This document shows positions 34,941 through 43,581 of a stretch of DNA of 64,000 nt, one piece after another. Positions within the stretch are counted from its first letter, which is position 1; the number at the start of each line of letters is the position of its first letter. Made by a program: the position numbers and the translations under genes. Source of the stretch: an uncultured bacterium (GTDB lineage: Bacteria; Pseudomonadota; Gammaproteobacteria; Burkholderiales; Burkholderiaceae_C); the NCBI GenBank assembly GCA_903830565.1, contig CAIKUF010000146.1, positions 1 to 64,000 on the forward strand, read 5' to 3'. The notes beneath the pieces are model-generated. The model did no database searches. It worked only from the letters and a program-made list of their open reading frames with translations, and was not told the origin of the DNA.

Positions 34941-36593
34941 TCACGGGTTCTTGACGTAGGCGCCGCGGCGCAGATAGAACCACCAGTTCAGAACCAGGCA
35001 CAGCGCGTAGAAGATGGCGAAACCGTACATCGCGACCTGCGGCGTGCCGGCCTTGATCTGGTTGCCGATCACGATCGGGGCGACGAAGGCGCCGTAGGCG
35101 GCGATGGCCGAGGTCCAACCCAGCACCGGGCCAGCCTGTTGGCGGTCAAAGATCACGCCGATGGTGCGGAAGGTCGAGCCATTGCCGACGCCGCTGGCAA
35201 AGAACAGCACGATGAACAGCCCGAGGAACATCGGGAAGTACTGCTCTGGCGTGGCCGAGCCGTAAGCCTGCATCATCACGTAGCCCACGGCCACCGACGC
35301 CAGCACCATCACCACCGAGATGACCTGGGTGACGATCGAGCCGCCCACCTTGTCGGAGATCCAGCCGCCGATCGGGCGCACCGCGGCGCCGACGAAGGGG
35401 CCGATCCAGGCGTAGGTGAAGGCCGAGGGCGCGTTCGGGTTCTTCAGCGTGTGCTGCAGCACGCCGGCTGCGTCTGGCACATGGCTGATGCCGAAGATCA
35501 CCGTGATCGACAAGGGCAGAGCCATCGAGAAGCCGATGAAAGAGCCGAATGTCACGATGTACAACGCCGTCATCGACCAGGTGTGCTTGTCCTTGAAGAT
35601 GGCGAACTGTTTGGCGACGTTTTCCTTCATCGGGCCGAAGGCCGCGAGCTTCATGATCAGCAGCGCGGTGATCACGTCGAGCGGGATCGCCACCCACATA
35701 CTGATCCACCCCAGGCCGGTGGGAGCGGGCAGGTACAGGTACAGCCCGAGGATCGAAGGCACGAAGGCCAGCGTGTAGAGCCAGGTGATCTTGGCGAAGG
35801 CGACGAGCGGGTTGCCGCTGTCCGGCGTGACCGTCTTCAGGTTGTTCATGCCGAACCAGCACAGGATCGACAGCGGCACCAGCGACAGCACCCAGGCAAA
35901 GCCGGCGTTCTGGATCCAGGTCGGCGTGCCGGCCTTGATCTTGCCGAGGATCCAGCCGCTGTCCTTGAGCAGCGTCATCGGCTCGCCGCCGAAGGCTCCG
36001 AACAGGCTGACCGTCATCACGAGCGGAATCACGACCTGCATCGTGGTCACGCCGAAGTTGCCGATGCCGGCATTGATGCCCAGTGCGGTGCCCTGCAGCC
36101 GCTTCGGGAAGAAGGTGCTGATGTTGGACATCGAACTCGCGAAGTTGCCGCCACCGACGCCTGACCACAGCGCCATCAGCTGGAACACCCAAAGCGGCCA
36201 GTCCTTGTGCTGCAGCGCCACGCCGGTGCCGATGGCCGGGGCCAGCAGCATCGCGGTGGTCAGGAAGATGGTGTTGCGCCCGCCGGCCAGCCTGACCAGG
36301 AACGATGCCGGGATGCGCATCGTGGCCCCGGCGATGCCGGCGATCGCGGTCAGCGTGAACAACTCGGCCTGGGTGAAGGGGAAGCCCAGGTTGAGCATCT
36401 GCACCGTGATGATCCCCCACATGCCCCAGACCGCGAAGCCGCAAAGCAGCGCTGGCACGGAGATCCAGAGGTTGCGGTAGGCGACCTTCTTGCCGGTGGA
36501 CTCCCAGAAGGCTTGGTCCTCCGGTTGCCAATCGGCGATGTCGGCGCCGCTGATTTCAGGAGGCGTGCGTGCAGTGGCACGGTTGACGTTCAT
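34941..36593 (-). CDS. narK: NarK2-type nitrate/nitrite transporter
   Basis: A 550-residue major-facilitator permease of the nitrate/nitrite porter family, NarK2 type (nitrate/nitrite antiport). Seen: WGMWGIITVQMLNLGFP in helix 1-2, nitrate-signature GVGGGNFASSMSNISTFFPK and a second one, GNFGVTTMQVVIPL, and a G-rich helix VGNGSTFRTIGVIF. It is longer than the usual 460-470 because of about 45 cytosolic residues before the first helix (ADWQPEDQAFWE). Second of a tandem narK pair, as in Paracoccus and many betaproteobacteria, where a NarK1-type symporter pairs with the NarK2 exchanger. Confidence 0.9.
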   Translation of the reverse strand: MNVNRATARTPPEISGADIADWQPEDQAFWESTGKKVAYRNLWISVPALLCGFAVWGMWGIITVQMLNLGFPFTQAELFTLTAIAGIAGATMRIPASFLVRLAGGRNTIFLTTAMLLAPAIGTGVALQHKDWPLWVFQLMALWSGVGGGNFASSMSNISTFFPKRLQGTALGINAGIGNFGVTTMQVVIPLVMTVSLFGAFGGEPMTLLKDSGWILGKIKAGTPTWIQNAGFAWVLSLVPLSILCWFGMNNLKTVTPDSGNPLVAFAKITWLYTLAFVPSILGLYLYLPAPTGLGWISMWVAIPLDVITALLIMKLAAFGPMKENVAKQFAIFKDKHTWSMTALYIVTFGSFIGFSMALPLSITVIFGISHVPDAAGVLQHTLKNPNAPSAFTYAWIGPFVGAAVRPIGGWISDKVGGSIVTQVISVVMVLASVAVGYVMMQAYGSATPEQYFPMFLGLFIVLFFASGVGNGSTFRTIGVIFDRQQAGPVLGWTSAIAAYGAFVAPIVIGNQIKAGTPQVAMYGFAIFYALCLVLNWWFYLRRGAYVKNP

Positions 36594-36620
36594 GCTGGTC
36601 TTTCCTTTGTGAATTCGGGT

Positions 36621-37892
36621 TCAACCGTTCAGGCTGAAGCCGGTGGCCTTGGCTCCCATGAGCTCGGACTTGCGCACCTCGGTCCAGTACATCCAGATGA
36701 GCGAGACCCAGACCACGCCATACATCAGCATGAACGCGCTGGAGCGCACACCGGTGAGGTCCATCAGGCCGCCGAACAGGATCGGCAGCACGAACCCGCC
36801 CATGCCGCCGGCCAAGCCGACGATGCCGCTGACGGTTCCGATGTTGTCCGGGTAGTCGTCGCTGATGTACTTGAAGACGCTGGCCTTGCCGAAGGCCCAG
36901 GCGATGCCGAGCAAGAACATCAACGCCGTGAAGAAGTAGATGTTCAGGCCGACATGAAAAGTCCTGGCGCCTTCAGTCGTCATCACCGTCATGTCCGTCT
37001 GCGGGTAGCTGAGCAGAAACAGGCAGATCCAGCTCACCCACATCACCCACCAGGTGACGCTGTGGGCGCCGAACTTGTCGGACAGGACGCCGCCCACCGC
37101 GCGCAGCACGCCGCCCGGCAGCGAGAAGCAGGCCGCCAGCAGCGCCGCCGTCTGGATCGAGAGACCGAACTCGCCGACGTAGTACTGGACCATCCACAAC
37201 GACAAGGCCACGTAGCCGCCGAAGACGATGCTGTAGTACTGGCAGTACTTGAGCACCTTGGGGTCCTTCAGCATCGTGAGCTGGTCACTGAACTTGGTGT
37301 GCGGCGGCACCAGGTGTCTTGGGTCGCTGCTGCTGCCGAGCCAGAACACGATCACGGTGCCCAGCATCACCGCCGCATATACCTGTGGCACCAGCGTCCA
37401 GCCGCCGGCCAGCAGCAGTGCCGGCGCCGCGAACTTGTTGACGGCCGAGCCCGAGTTGCCGGCCCCGTAGACGCCCATCGCCATGCCCTGGCGGCTCTTC
37501 GGGAACCAGCGCGCGACGTAGGGCGTACCAACCGAAAACGAGCCGCCGGCCAGGCCGACGAACAGGCCGATGACCAGAAAGTGCCAGAAGGCGGTGGCAT
37601 AGGACATCAGCCAGATCGCGGGAACAGTCACGGCCATCAATACCGCCATGACGATGCGGCCGCCGTACTTGTCGGTCCAGATGCCCAGCGGCACACGGAT
37701 CAGCGAACCGGTGAGCACCGGCGTGGCCGTGAGCAGTCCGAACTCGGTGGCGTTCAGGCCCAAGGTCTTCTTGAGCGGGATGCCGACAACGCCGAACATC
37801 ATCCAAACCATGAAGCAGACCGTAAAGGCCAACGTGCTGACGATCAGCACCGACCAGGCTTGGCGCGGGATCGGGGTTGCAGTGGGGGTCAT
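36621..37892 (-). CDS. narK: NarK1-type nitrate transporter
   Basis: A 423-residue major-facilitator permease of the nitrate/nitrite porter family, NarK1 type (proton-nitrate symport in Paracoccus). Seen: VCFMVWMMFGVVGIPLKK, LIRVPLGIWTDKYGGRIVM, GLAGGSFSVGTPYVARWFP and the second motif VGLAGGMGGFVLPILFGG. The ATG at 37892 is chosen because the homology begins with RQAWSVLIVST; the frame is open to 37997. First gene of the minus-strand nar run. Upstream region shared with the divergent hemerythrin gene contains an FNR-like site. Confidence 0.9.
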   Translation of the reverse strand: MTPTATPIPRQAWSVLIVSTLAFTVCFMVWMMFGVVGIPLKKTLGLNATEFGLLTATPVLTGSLIRVPLGIWTDKYGGRIVMAVLMAVTVPAIWLMSYATAFWHFLVIGLFVGLAGGSFSVGTPYVARWFPKSRQGMAMGVYGAGNSGSAVNKFAAPALLLAGGWTLVPQVYAAVMLGTVIVFWLGSSSDPRHLVPPHTKFSDQLTMLKDPKVLKYCQYYSIVFGGYVALSLWMVQYYVGEFGLSIQTAALLAACFSLPGGVLRAVGGVLSDKFGAHSVTWWVMWVSWICLFLLSYPQTDMTVMTTEGARTFHVGLNIYFFTALMFLLGIAWAFGKASVFKYISDDYPDNIGTVSGIVGLAGGMGGFVLPILFGGLMDLTGVRSSAFMLMYGVVWVSLIWMYWTEVRKSELMGAKATGFSLNG

Positions 37893-38044
37893 AAAGCACA
37901 CTCGTCGGGGGATGGCCAGACTGTCGTGCTTAAAAGTGGGGGCGAATATCCGTCTGCTGGTCGGTGCCCGCGCGGCAGACGAACGATGGCGCAGCACCGA
38001 CGCATCGTTCCGAAGAACTACCGGGCCGGTTTTGCCATCGCGGA

Positions 38045-38058
38045 TTGCGTTGGATCAA
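38045..38058. promoter_or_regulatory. Candidate FNR/DNR binding site
   Basis: TTGCGTTGGATCAA matches the TTGAT-N4-ATCAA consensus of FNR-like regulators at eight of ten fixed positions; the right half-site is perfect. It lies in the 275-bp divergent region between narK1 (start 37892) and a hemerythrin gene (start 38168), where oxygen control would be expected. A chance match cannot be excluded. No NarL heptamer was mapped. Confidence 0.5.
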
Positions 38059-38167
38059 ACGGCACCGGTGAGCGCAGTCCTCAGACTCGCGCTGCTCGCG
38101 TCCGGGTTGCGATCCGTGGGTGAACCGGATGAGCCCGTCATCCCAAATGCTCAAGGAGGCTTCCGCC

Positions 38168-38599
38168 ATGTCCACCACCGCCCCGCTCCAAAAGCATCAC
38201 AAGCTCTGCGACGAGCTGTTCGCCGGCGCCGAGGAGGCCTGCGCCAAGGGCGACTGGGCGCAGGGCGCACGTTCCTTCGCGCGCCTACGTGAGCAGCTCG
38301 AAGCTCACTTCGTGAGCGAGGAGGAACTGCTGTTCCCGGCCTTCGAGGACGCGACCGGAATGGCCTCGGGCCCGACCGAGGTGATGCGCGGCGAGCACGC
38401 CCAGATGCGCGAGCTGCTCGAGCAGATGGCCGGCGCGCTGGCCGCCCAGGACGACGATGCCTTCGGCGGCTCCGCCGAGACATTGCTGATCCTGATGCAG
38501 CAGCACAACGTGAAGGAGGAGAACATCCTCTACCCGATGTGCGACAACGTGCTCGGCGGGACGGGCATCGGCGCCGACCTGCAGGCGCGCCTGGGGTGA
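38168..38599 (+). CDS. Hemerythrin HHE-domain protein
   Basis: A 143-residue hemerythrin-like four-helix protein with an array of potential di-iron ligands: HHKLCDELF, EAHFVSEEELLFPAFE, RGEHAQMREL and QQHNVKEENILYPMCD. It is close to the size of bacterial single-domain hemerythrins and distinct from the 180-residue one at 26.1 kb. The ATG at 38168 has a GAGG-like site upstream. The following DUF2249 gene starts in its stop codon (GTGA overlap), so these two are translationally coupled. Inferred role: NO or oxygen handling next to denitrification genes. Confidence 0.87.
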   Translation: MSTTAPLQKHHKLCDELFAGAEEACAKGDWAQGARSFARLREQLEAHFVSEEELLFPAFEDATGMASGPTEVMRGEHAQMRELLEQMAGALAAQDDDAFGGSAETLLILMQQHNVKEENILYPMCDNVLGGTGIGADLQARLG

Positions 38600-38814
38600 C
38601 GACTGTCATCGACGGCCGCGGCATGGAGCCACCCGAGCCGCTGCAACTCGCGCTGCAGGCGCTGGACGAACTCGCCATGGGCGACGACGTGCTGATGCTG
38701 CTGTACTGCCAGCCGCAGCCGCTGTTCGCTGCGCTGAAGGAGCGCGGCTGCACCTGGACCGACACGCTGCGCGCCGACGGCACGCGCGAGATCCGGATTC
38801 AGCAGGCGCGCTGA
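38596..38814 (+). CDS. DUF2249 (TusA-like) small protein
   Basis: A 72-residue protein of DUF2249 type, with a TusA/SirA-like alpha-beta fold: VIDGRGMEPPEPLQLALQALDEL, VLMLLYCQPQPLFAAL and a C-terminal RADGTREIRIQ. Members often sit beside hemerythrin and NnrS-like genes in NO-stress and denitrification clusters. The GTG at 38596 overlaps the hemerythrin stop (GTGA); the longer frame lacks homology. It is followed after 11 bp by the membrane protein gene. A Cys resides in YCQPQP but the typical TusA CPxP motif is absent. Confidence 0.8.
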   Translation: MTTVIDGRGMEPPEPLQLALQALDELAMGDDVLMLLYCQPQPLFAALKERGCTWTDTLRADGTREIRIQQAR

Positions 38815-38825
38815 CGCCTCAAGCG

Positions 38826-40112
38826 GTGGCTACCGGTCTGTCCTTCGAGCAGGCACCGCCGCTGTCGGTGCCCTACCGTTTTTTCCTCGCCGCGCCGTGC
38901 TTCGGCGTGCTGGCTGGGCTGCTGCTCGCGTGGTCGGGCGGCGATGCGCTGGCCTCGCGCTGGACGGCGCAGGCGCTGGCGCTGACGCACCTGATCGCGC
39001 TCGGCTTCATGCTCCAGGCCATGTGCGGCGCACTGCTTCAGTTCATCCCGGTGGCGGTGGGCGGCAACGTCTGGCGGCCGCGGCTCGTCGCGTGGGTCGT
39101 GCAGCCGCTGCTGCTCGTCGGCACGCTGCTGCTCGTCGCCGGCTGGCTCGGCGCAGGCGGCACCGCGTTTGCCGTCGCGGTGCCGATATTCCTGATGGCG
39201 ATAGGGGTTCTGGCGGTGGCGGCGGGGTTCGCACTCTGGCAGACGCCGGCCACCGGCATGACGCTGTGGACGATGCGGCTCGCGATTTCCGGTCTGGTCG
39301 CGACCGTGCTGCTGGGCAGCCTGCTCGCAGAGGCGCTGGCGCGGGGCCTGGTCGTGCCTTTCCTGCTGCTGACCGACATCCACCTGGCCTGGGGCCTGTG
39401 CGGCTGGGCGCTGATGCTGCTCGCCGCGGTGTCCTATCACGTGGTGCCGATGTTCCAGCTCACCAAGCCGTATCCGCTGTGGTTCACGCGCGCTTTCGGG
39501 CCGCTGCTGCTGACGCTGCTGCTCGCGTGGTCGGCGCAGCTTCTCATCGATGCCGCCGCGTGGCCGCTGTCGGTCGCGCTCGCGCTGCTCGCCGTCGGCT
39601 CGGTCTATGCCGTGCTGACGCTATGGCTGCAGCACACCCGGCTCCGGAAGACGGTCGATGCGACATCGCTGTACTTTCGCGTCGCGATGCTCTCGCTGCT
39701 GGCCTTCGTCGTGTCGGGCGTCGCGGTGCTGATGCTGCCGGCGCTGGCCGGTGACCCGCGCGCCGCGGTGTGGCTGGGCGTGCTGGCCCTGGTCGGCGTC
39801 TTCGTGTCGGCGATCACGGGGATGATGTACAAGATCCTGCCGTTTCTGAACTGGCTTCATCTGCAGCGCCTGGGCGCGCCGATGTCCGCGGTGCCGAACA
39901 TGAAGAAGATGATTCCCGCCGCGGCCATGATGGGCCAGTTCCGCCTGCACGTGGCGGCTCTCGCGCTGTTGCTGCTTGCCACGCTGCAACCCCTGCTCGC
40001 GCGGCCGGCCGGCATTGCCGTGGCCGCGTCGTTCGCATGGCTGGGCTGGAATGTGCTCGGCGCGGCCAGGCGTTACCGGGCTTTCAAGGCGGGCATGGTC
40101 GCCGCCCTGTGA
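38826..40112 (+). CDS. NnrS-like polytopic membrane protein
   Basis: A 428-residue membrane protein with about 12 hydrophobic helices. Seen: RFFLAAPCFGVLAGLLLAW, ALTHLIALGFMLQAMCGALLQFIPVAVGGNV, DIHLAWGLCGWALMLLAAVSYHVVPMFQ and TGMMYKILPFLNWLHLQ, with several conserved histidines that could bind haem or copper. It resembles NnrS-type or haem-copper oxidase-like subunits found with nar/nor clusters. No catalytic NO reductase motif is claimed. GTG start at 38826 gives the conserved N terminus. Together with hemerythrin and DUF2249 it forms a three-gene unit divergent from narK. Confidence 0.7.
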   Translation: MATGLSFEQAPPLSVPYRFFLAAPCFGVLAGLLLAWSGGDALASRWTAQALALTHLIALGFMLQAMCGALLQFIPVAVGGNVWRPRLVAWVVQPLLLVGTLLLVAGWLGAGGTAFAVAVPIFLMAIGVLAVAAGFALWQTPATGMTLWTMRLAISGLVATVLLGSLLAEALARGLVVPFLLLTDIHLAWGLCGWALMLLAAVSYHVVPMFQLTKPYPLWFTRAFGPLLLTLLLAWSAQLLIDAAAWPLSVALALLAVGSVYAVLTLWLQHTRLRKTVDATSLYFRVAMLSLLAFVVSGVAVLMLPALAGDPRAAVWLGVLALVGVFVSAITGMMYKILPFLNWLHLQRLGAPMSAVPNMKKMIPAAAMMGQFRLHVAALALLLLATLQPLLARPAGIAVAASFAWLGWNVLGAARRYRAFKAGMVAAL

Positions 40113-40197
40113 AGCCCTTCGCTTCTGCCGGCGATGCGCAGGCGGAGATGCGCTTCTCGGCGGTACAGTCACCATTCGCGTTGAACGGAGACCCGCC

Positions 40198-41712
40198 CTG
40201 CAAGCTGCATCATCCCCCGCACTCGGCGCCGACGCTGCCACGCCCGGCGAGCGCGCCGCGCGCCAGGCCGAGGTCGTAGCCGCCCTCGCGGCGCTGCTGC
40301 CCGCGCGCTGCCTGCTCTGGCAGGCCGAGGACGTCGCGCCCTACGAGTGCGACGGCCTCACCGCCTATCGCGCGCATCCGCTCGTCGTCGCGCTGCCCGA
40401 GACCGAGGCGCAGGTCGCCGCGCTGCTGCGCGCCTGCCAGGCGCTTGGCGTGCCGGTGGTCGCGCGCGGCGCGGGGACGGGCCTCTCGGGCGGGGCGACG
40501 CCGCACCGCATGGGCGTCACGCTCAGCCTCGCCAAGTTCAACCGCATCCTCAAAGTAGACGCCGCCGCGCGCACGGCGACCGTGCAATGCGGTGTGCGCA
40601 ACCTCGCCATCAGCGAGGCCGCCGCGGCGCATGGCCTCTACTACGCGCCCGACCCGAGCAGCCAGATCGCCTGCACCATCGGCGGCAACGTGGCCGAGAA
40701 CGCGGGCGGCGTGCATTGCCTGAAGTACGGCCTGACACTGCACAACGTGCTGCGCGTGAAGGGCTATACGGCCGAAGGCGATGAAATCGTGTTCGGCGGC
40801 GAGGCGCTCGATGTGCCGGGCCTGGACTTGCTGCCGCTCGTGATCGGCAGCGAAGGCATGCTCGCGGTGGTGACCGAGGTCACCGTCAAGCTCGTTCCCA
40901 AGCCGCTGCTGGCGCGCTGCATCGTCGCCAGCTTCGACGACATCCGCCTAGCGGGCGACGCGGTGGCTGGCATCATCGCCGCTGGCATTCTTCCGGCGGG
41001 CCTGGAGATGATGGACCAGCCGATGACGGCGGCCGTCGAGGACTTCGTCCACGCCGGCTACGACCTGGGCGCCAAGGCCATCCTGCTCTGCGAGAGCGAC
41101 GGCACGCCGGAGGAAGTGCACGAAGAGATCAACCGCATGCTGGGCGTGCTGAGCGGCGCCGGCGCGACGCGCGTCGAGGTGAGCCGCGACGAGGCGCAGC
41201 GCCTGAAGTTCTGGAGCGGGCGCAAGAACGCCTTTCCGGCGAGCGGGCGCCTGAGCCCCGACTACATGTGCATGGACTCGACGATCCCGCGTCGGCGCCT
41301 GGCCGACATGCTGCTCGCGATCGCCGAGATGGAGATCAAGTACGGTCTGCGCTGCGTCAACGTCTTTCACGCCGGCGACGGCAACCTGCATCCGCTGATC
41401 CTCTTCGATGGCAAGGTCGCCGACGAGTTGCGCCGCTGCGAGCTCTTCGGCGCCGACATCCTCGAGACCAGCGTTCGCATGGGCGGCACCGTCACCGGCG
41501 AGCACGGCGTCGGCGTCGAGAAGCTGGGCTCGATGTGCGTGCAGTTCACGCCCGCCGAGCTCGAACAGATGGCCGCCGTCAAGCGCGCGTTCGACCCGCA
41601 GTCGCTGCTCAACCCGGGCAAGGTGATCCCGACGCTGCAGCGTTGCGCCGAGGGCGGCAAGATGCACGTGAAGAAGGGCTTGCTGCCATTCCCCGAACTG
41701 GAGCGCTTCTGA
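40198..41712 (+). CDS. glcD: Glycolate oxidase subunit GlcD (FAD-linked), CTG start likely
   Basis: A protein of about 504 residues (E. coli GlcD 499) of the FAD-linked oxidase family. It oxidises glycolate to glyoxylate with GlcE and GlcF. Seen: FAD-binding PCMH-domain signature VVARGAGTGLSGGATPH, APDPSSQIACTIGGNVAENAGG, and the C-terminal VFHAGDGNLHPLILFD and GTVTGEHGVG. There is no ATG, GTG or TTG in frame between the previous gene and the middle of the FAD domain; a CTG at 40198 with GGAG seven bases upstream is the only well-placed start. An upstream in-frame ATT is an alternative. First gene of glcD-glcE-glcF. Confidence 0.9.
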   Translation: MQAASSPALGADAATPGERAARQAEVVAALAALLPARCLLWQAEDVAPYECDGLTAYRAHPLVVALPETEAQVAALLRACQALGVPVVARGAGTGLSGGATPHRMGVTLSLAKFNRILKVDAAARTATVQCGVRNLAISEAAAAHGLYYAPDPSSQIACTIGGNVAENAGGVHCLKYGLTLHNVLRVKGYTAEGDEIVFGGEALDVPGLDLLPLVIGSEGMLAVVTEVTVKLVPKPLLARCIVASFDDIRLAGDAVAGIIAAGILPAGLEMMDQPMTAAVEDFVHAGYDLGAKAILLCESDGTPEEVHEEINRMLGVLSGAGATRVEVSRDEAQRLKFWSGRKNAFPASGRLSPDYMCMDSTIPRRRLADMLLAIAEMEIKYGLRCVNVFHAGDGNLHPLILFDGKVADELRRCELFGADILETSVRMGGTVTGEHGVGVEKLGSMCVQFTPAELEQMAAVKRAFDPQSLLNPGKVIPTLQRCAEGGKMHVKKGLLPFPELERF

Positions 41713-41718
41713 AATGAC

Positions 41719-41759
41719 GCCCCCAAGCTCGCATTCGCTCGCTGCCCCCCGAGGGGGCG
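41719..41759 (+). repeat. Burkholderiales C/G-rich intergenic palindrome, copy 2
   Basis: The gap between glcD and glcE carries CCCCCAAGCTCGCATTCGCT followed by CGCTGCCCCCCGAGGGGGC, matching the element at 29442-29482 in inverted orientation. The core C-run/G-run can pair across GA. A related G/C-rich stem is found at 18578-18622. Such palindromes between genes of one operon may attenuate or stabilise the message. Confidence 0.7.
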
Positions 41760-41792
41760 CTCAGTGGCTTCGGACGGCCGGGCGCCACTGAG

Positions 41793-42917
41793 ATGGACGC
41801 GGCGCTCGCGCAACTCGTCGATCAGGTGCTGAGCGCACGCGCGCAGCGCGGCGTGCTGGACATCCGCGGCAGCGGCAGCAAGGCCTTCTACGGCGAGGCC
41901 GCGCGCGGCGAGGCGCTGGACGCGACGGCGCTCGCCGGCATCTCGAGCTACGAACCGACCGAGCTCGTCGTCAGCGCACGTTGCGGCACGACGCTGGCCG
42001 AGCTTGAAGCGGCGCTCGCCGAGCGAGGCCAATGCCTGCCCTTCGAGCCGCCGCACTTCGGGCCTGGTGCCACGGTGGGTGGGATGGTCGCGACGGGGCT
42101 TTCCGGCCCGGCGCGCGCCAGCGTCGGCGCCGTGCGCGACTACGTGCTCGGCGCGACGCTGCTCAGCGGCCGCGGCGAGGTGCTGAGCTTCGGTGGGCAG
42201 GTGATCAAGAACGTCGCCGGCTACGACGTGTCGCGCCTGCTCGCGGGCTCGCTCGGCATGCTGGGCGTGATCTGCGAGGTCTCGCTGAAGGTGGTGCCTG
42301 CTGCCCGCGCGACGGCGACGTTGCGCTTCGACCTTGCACAAGCCGCGGCCCTCGCGCAGCTCAACGCCTGGGCCGGCAAGCCGCTGCCGATCAACGCCAG
42401 CGCGTGGTGGGAGGGCACGCTGGTGCTGCGCCTGCGCGGCGCCGCGGCGGCGGTCGATGCGGCCGTCGCCGCGCTCGGCGGCGAGCGCATTGCCGACGAG
42501 CACGCAGCCGCGTTCTGGAACGGCCTGCGCGAGCAGACCGACGAGTATTTCGTCGCCGCGCTGCGTGCGATCGAGTCCGACGCCGAGGCGCGCCTGTGGC
42601 GCCTCTCGCTGCCGCAGACGGCGCCGCCGCTCGCGCTGATGGGCGATCAGCTCATCGAGTGGGGCGGCGCGCAGCGCTGGCTCGTCAGCAGCGCGCCGGC
42701 AGCCGAGGTTCGGCAGGCTGCGGCGCGCGCGGGCGGCCACGCGACGGTGTTTCGCGGCGACAAGTCGGTCGGCGCGTTCACGCCGTTGACGCCGACGCTG
42801 GCACGCATCCAGCACCAGCTCGCACTGGCCTTCGACCCCGACCAGGTCTTCGCGACCGGCCGCCTGATGGCCGCGCCGCCAGCCGCAGTAAGCAGGAGCG
42901 ACGATGGCGCTGCCTGA
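41793..42917 (+). CDS. glcE: Glycolate oxidase subunit GlcE
   Basis: A 374-residue FAD-binding subunit of glycolate oxidase. Seen: IRGSGSKAFYG, a TELVVSARCGTTLAELEAALAERGQ FAD-domain block, FGPGATVGGMVATGLSGPARA and FGGQVIKNVAGYDVSRLLAGSLG. It lacks the second, long C-terminal domain of GlcD, as is normal. The ATG at 41793 lies 80 bp after glcD in a gap filled by a palindromic repeat. The stop overlaps the methyltransferase gene that separates glcE from glcF. Confidence 0.9.
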   Translation: MDAALAQLVDQVLSARAQRGVLDIRGSGSKAFYGEAARGEALDATALAGISSYEPTELVVSARCGTTLAELEAALAERGQCLPFEPPHFGPGATVGGMVATGLSGPARASVGAVRDYVLGATLLSGRGEVLSFGGQVIKNVAGYDVSRLLAGSLGMLGVICEVSLKVVPAARATATLRFDLAQAAALAQLNAWAGKPLPINASAWWEGTLVLRLRGAAAAVDAAVAALGGERIADEHAAAFWNGLREQTDEYFVAALRAIESDAEARLWRLSLPQTAPPLALMGDQLIEWGGAQRWLVSSAPAAEVRQAAARAGGHATVFRGDKSVGAFTPLTPTLARIQHQLALAFDPDQVFATGRLMAAPPAAVSRSDDGAA

Positions 42918-43581
42918 CACCGTGGCGATCGAACACAGCATGGCCGCGTACTACGCGCGCCGCGCGGCGTACTACGAGCGCGTCTATCACAAGCCCGAGC
43001 GTCAGAGTGATCTGCGCGCCATCGAGACCTCGCTGGCCGCGCAGTTCGCGCATCGGCGCGTGCTCGAGATCGCCTGCGGCACCGGTTGGTGGACGCCGCA
43101 CGGCGCGCGGCTCGCCAAGTCGTGGCTGGCGACCGACCTCAGCCCCGAGACGATGACCGTCGCGCGCGCCAAGCCGCTGCCGGCCGGCAAGGTCGATTTC
43201 CGCGCCGTCGACGCCTACACGCTGGCCGGGCTGGATGACGCTGCGCCGTTCGACGCCGCCTTCGCCGGCTGCTGGTGGTCGCACGTGCCGCTGGCGCGCT
43301 TGGCGGCGTGGCTGGCGACGCTTCATTCGCGCCTGACGCCGGGCGCGCGGGTGGTGATGCTCGACAACAGCTTCGTGCAGGTCAGCAACACGCCGATCTC
43401 GCGCACCGACGCCGACGGCAACACCTACCAACTGCGCAGCCTGGACGACGGCGCGACGCACGAAGTGCTGAAGAACTTCCCGAGCCCGGAGCAGGTCTTC
43501 GCCGCGCTCGGCCCGCGGGCGCGGGACCCAAAGTGGACCGGGTACACGCACTACTGGGTGCTCTCCTACGACCTGGCCTGA
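42904..43581 (+). CDS. Class I SAM-dependent methyltransferase inside the glc operon
   Basis: A 225-residue methyltransferase with a Rossmann core. Motif I is VLEIACGTGWWTPHGA; motif II lies in LATDLSPETM; the DNSFVQVSNTPISR block is conserved in a family of small methyltransferases of unknown substrate. It overlaps both glcE (14 bp) and glcF (1 bp), so it is part of the operon, yet glycolate oxidase itself does not need it. No substrate is predicted. Insertion of this gene between glcE and glcF is an unusual arrangement. Confidence 0.82.
   Translation: MALPDTVAIEHSMAAYYARRAAYYERVYHKPERQSDLRAIETSLAAQFAHRRVLEIACGTGWWTPHGARLAKSWLATDLSPETMTVARAKPLPAGKVDFRAVDAYTLAGLDDAAPFDAAFAGCWWSHVPLARLAAWLATLHSRLTPGARVVMLDNSFVQVSNTPISRTDADGNTYQLRSLDDGATHEVLKNFPSPEQVFAALGPRARDPKWTGYTHYWVLSYDLA

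Noticed and set aside
38596-38814. DUF2249 protein starting at the upstream in-frame codon 38539
   Set aside because: That would overlap the hemerythrin gene by 60 bp with non-conserved Arg-rich residues.
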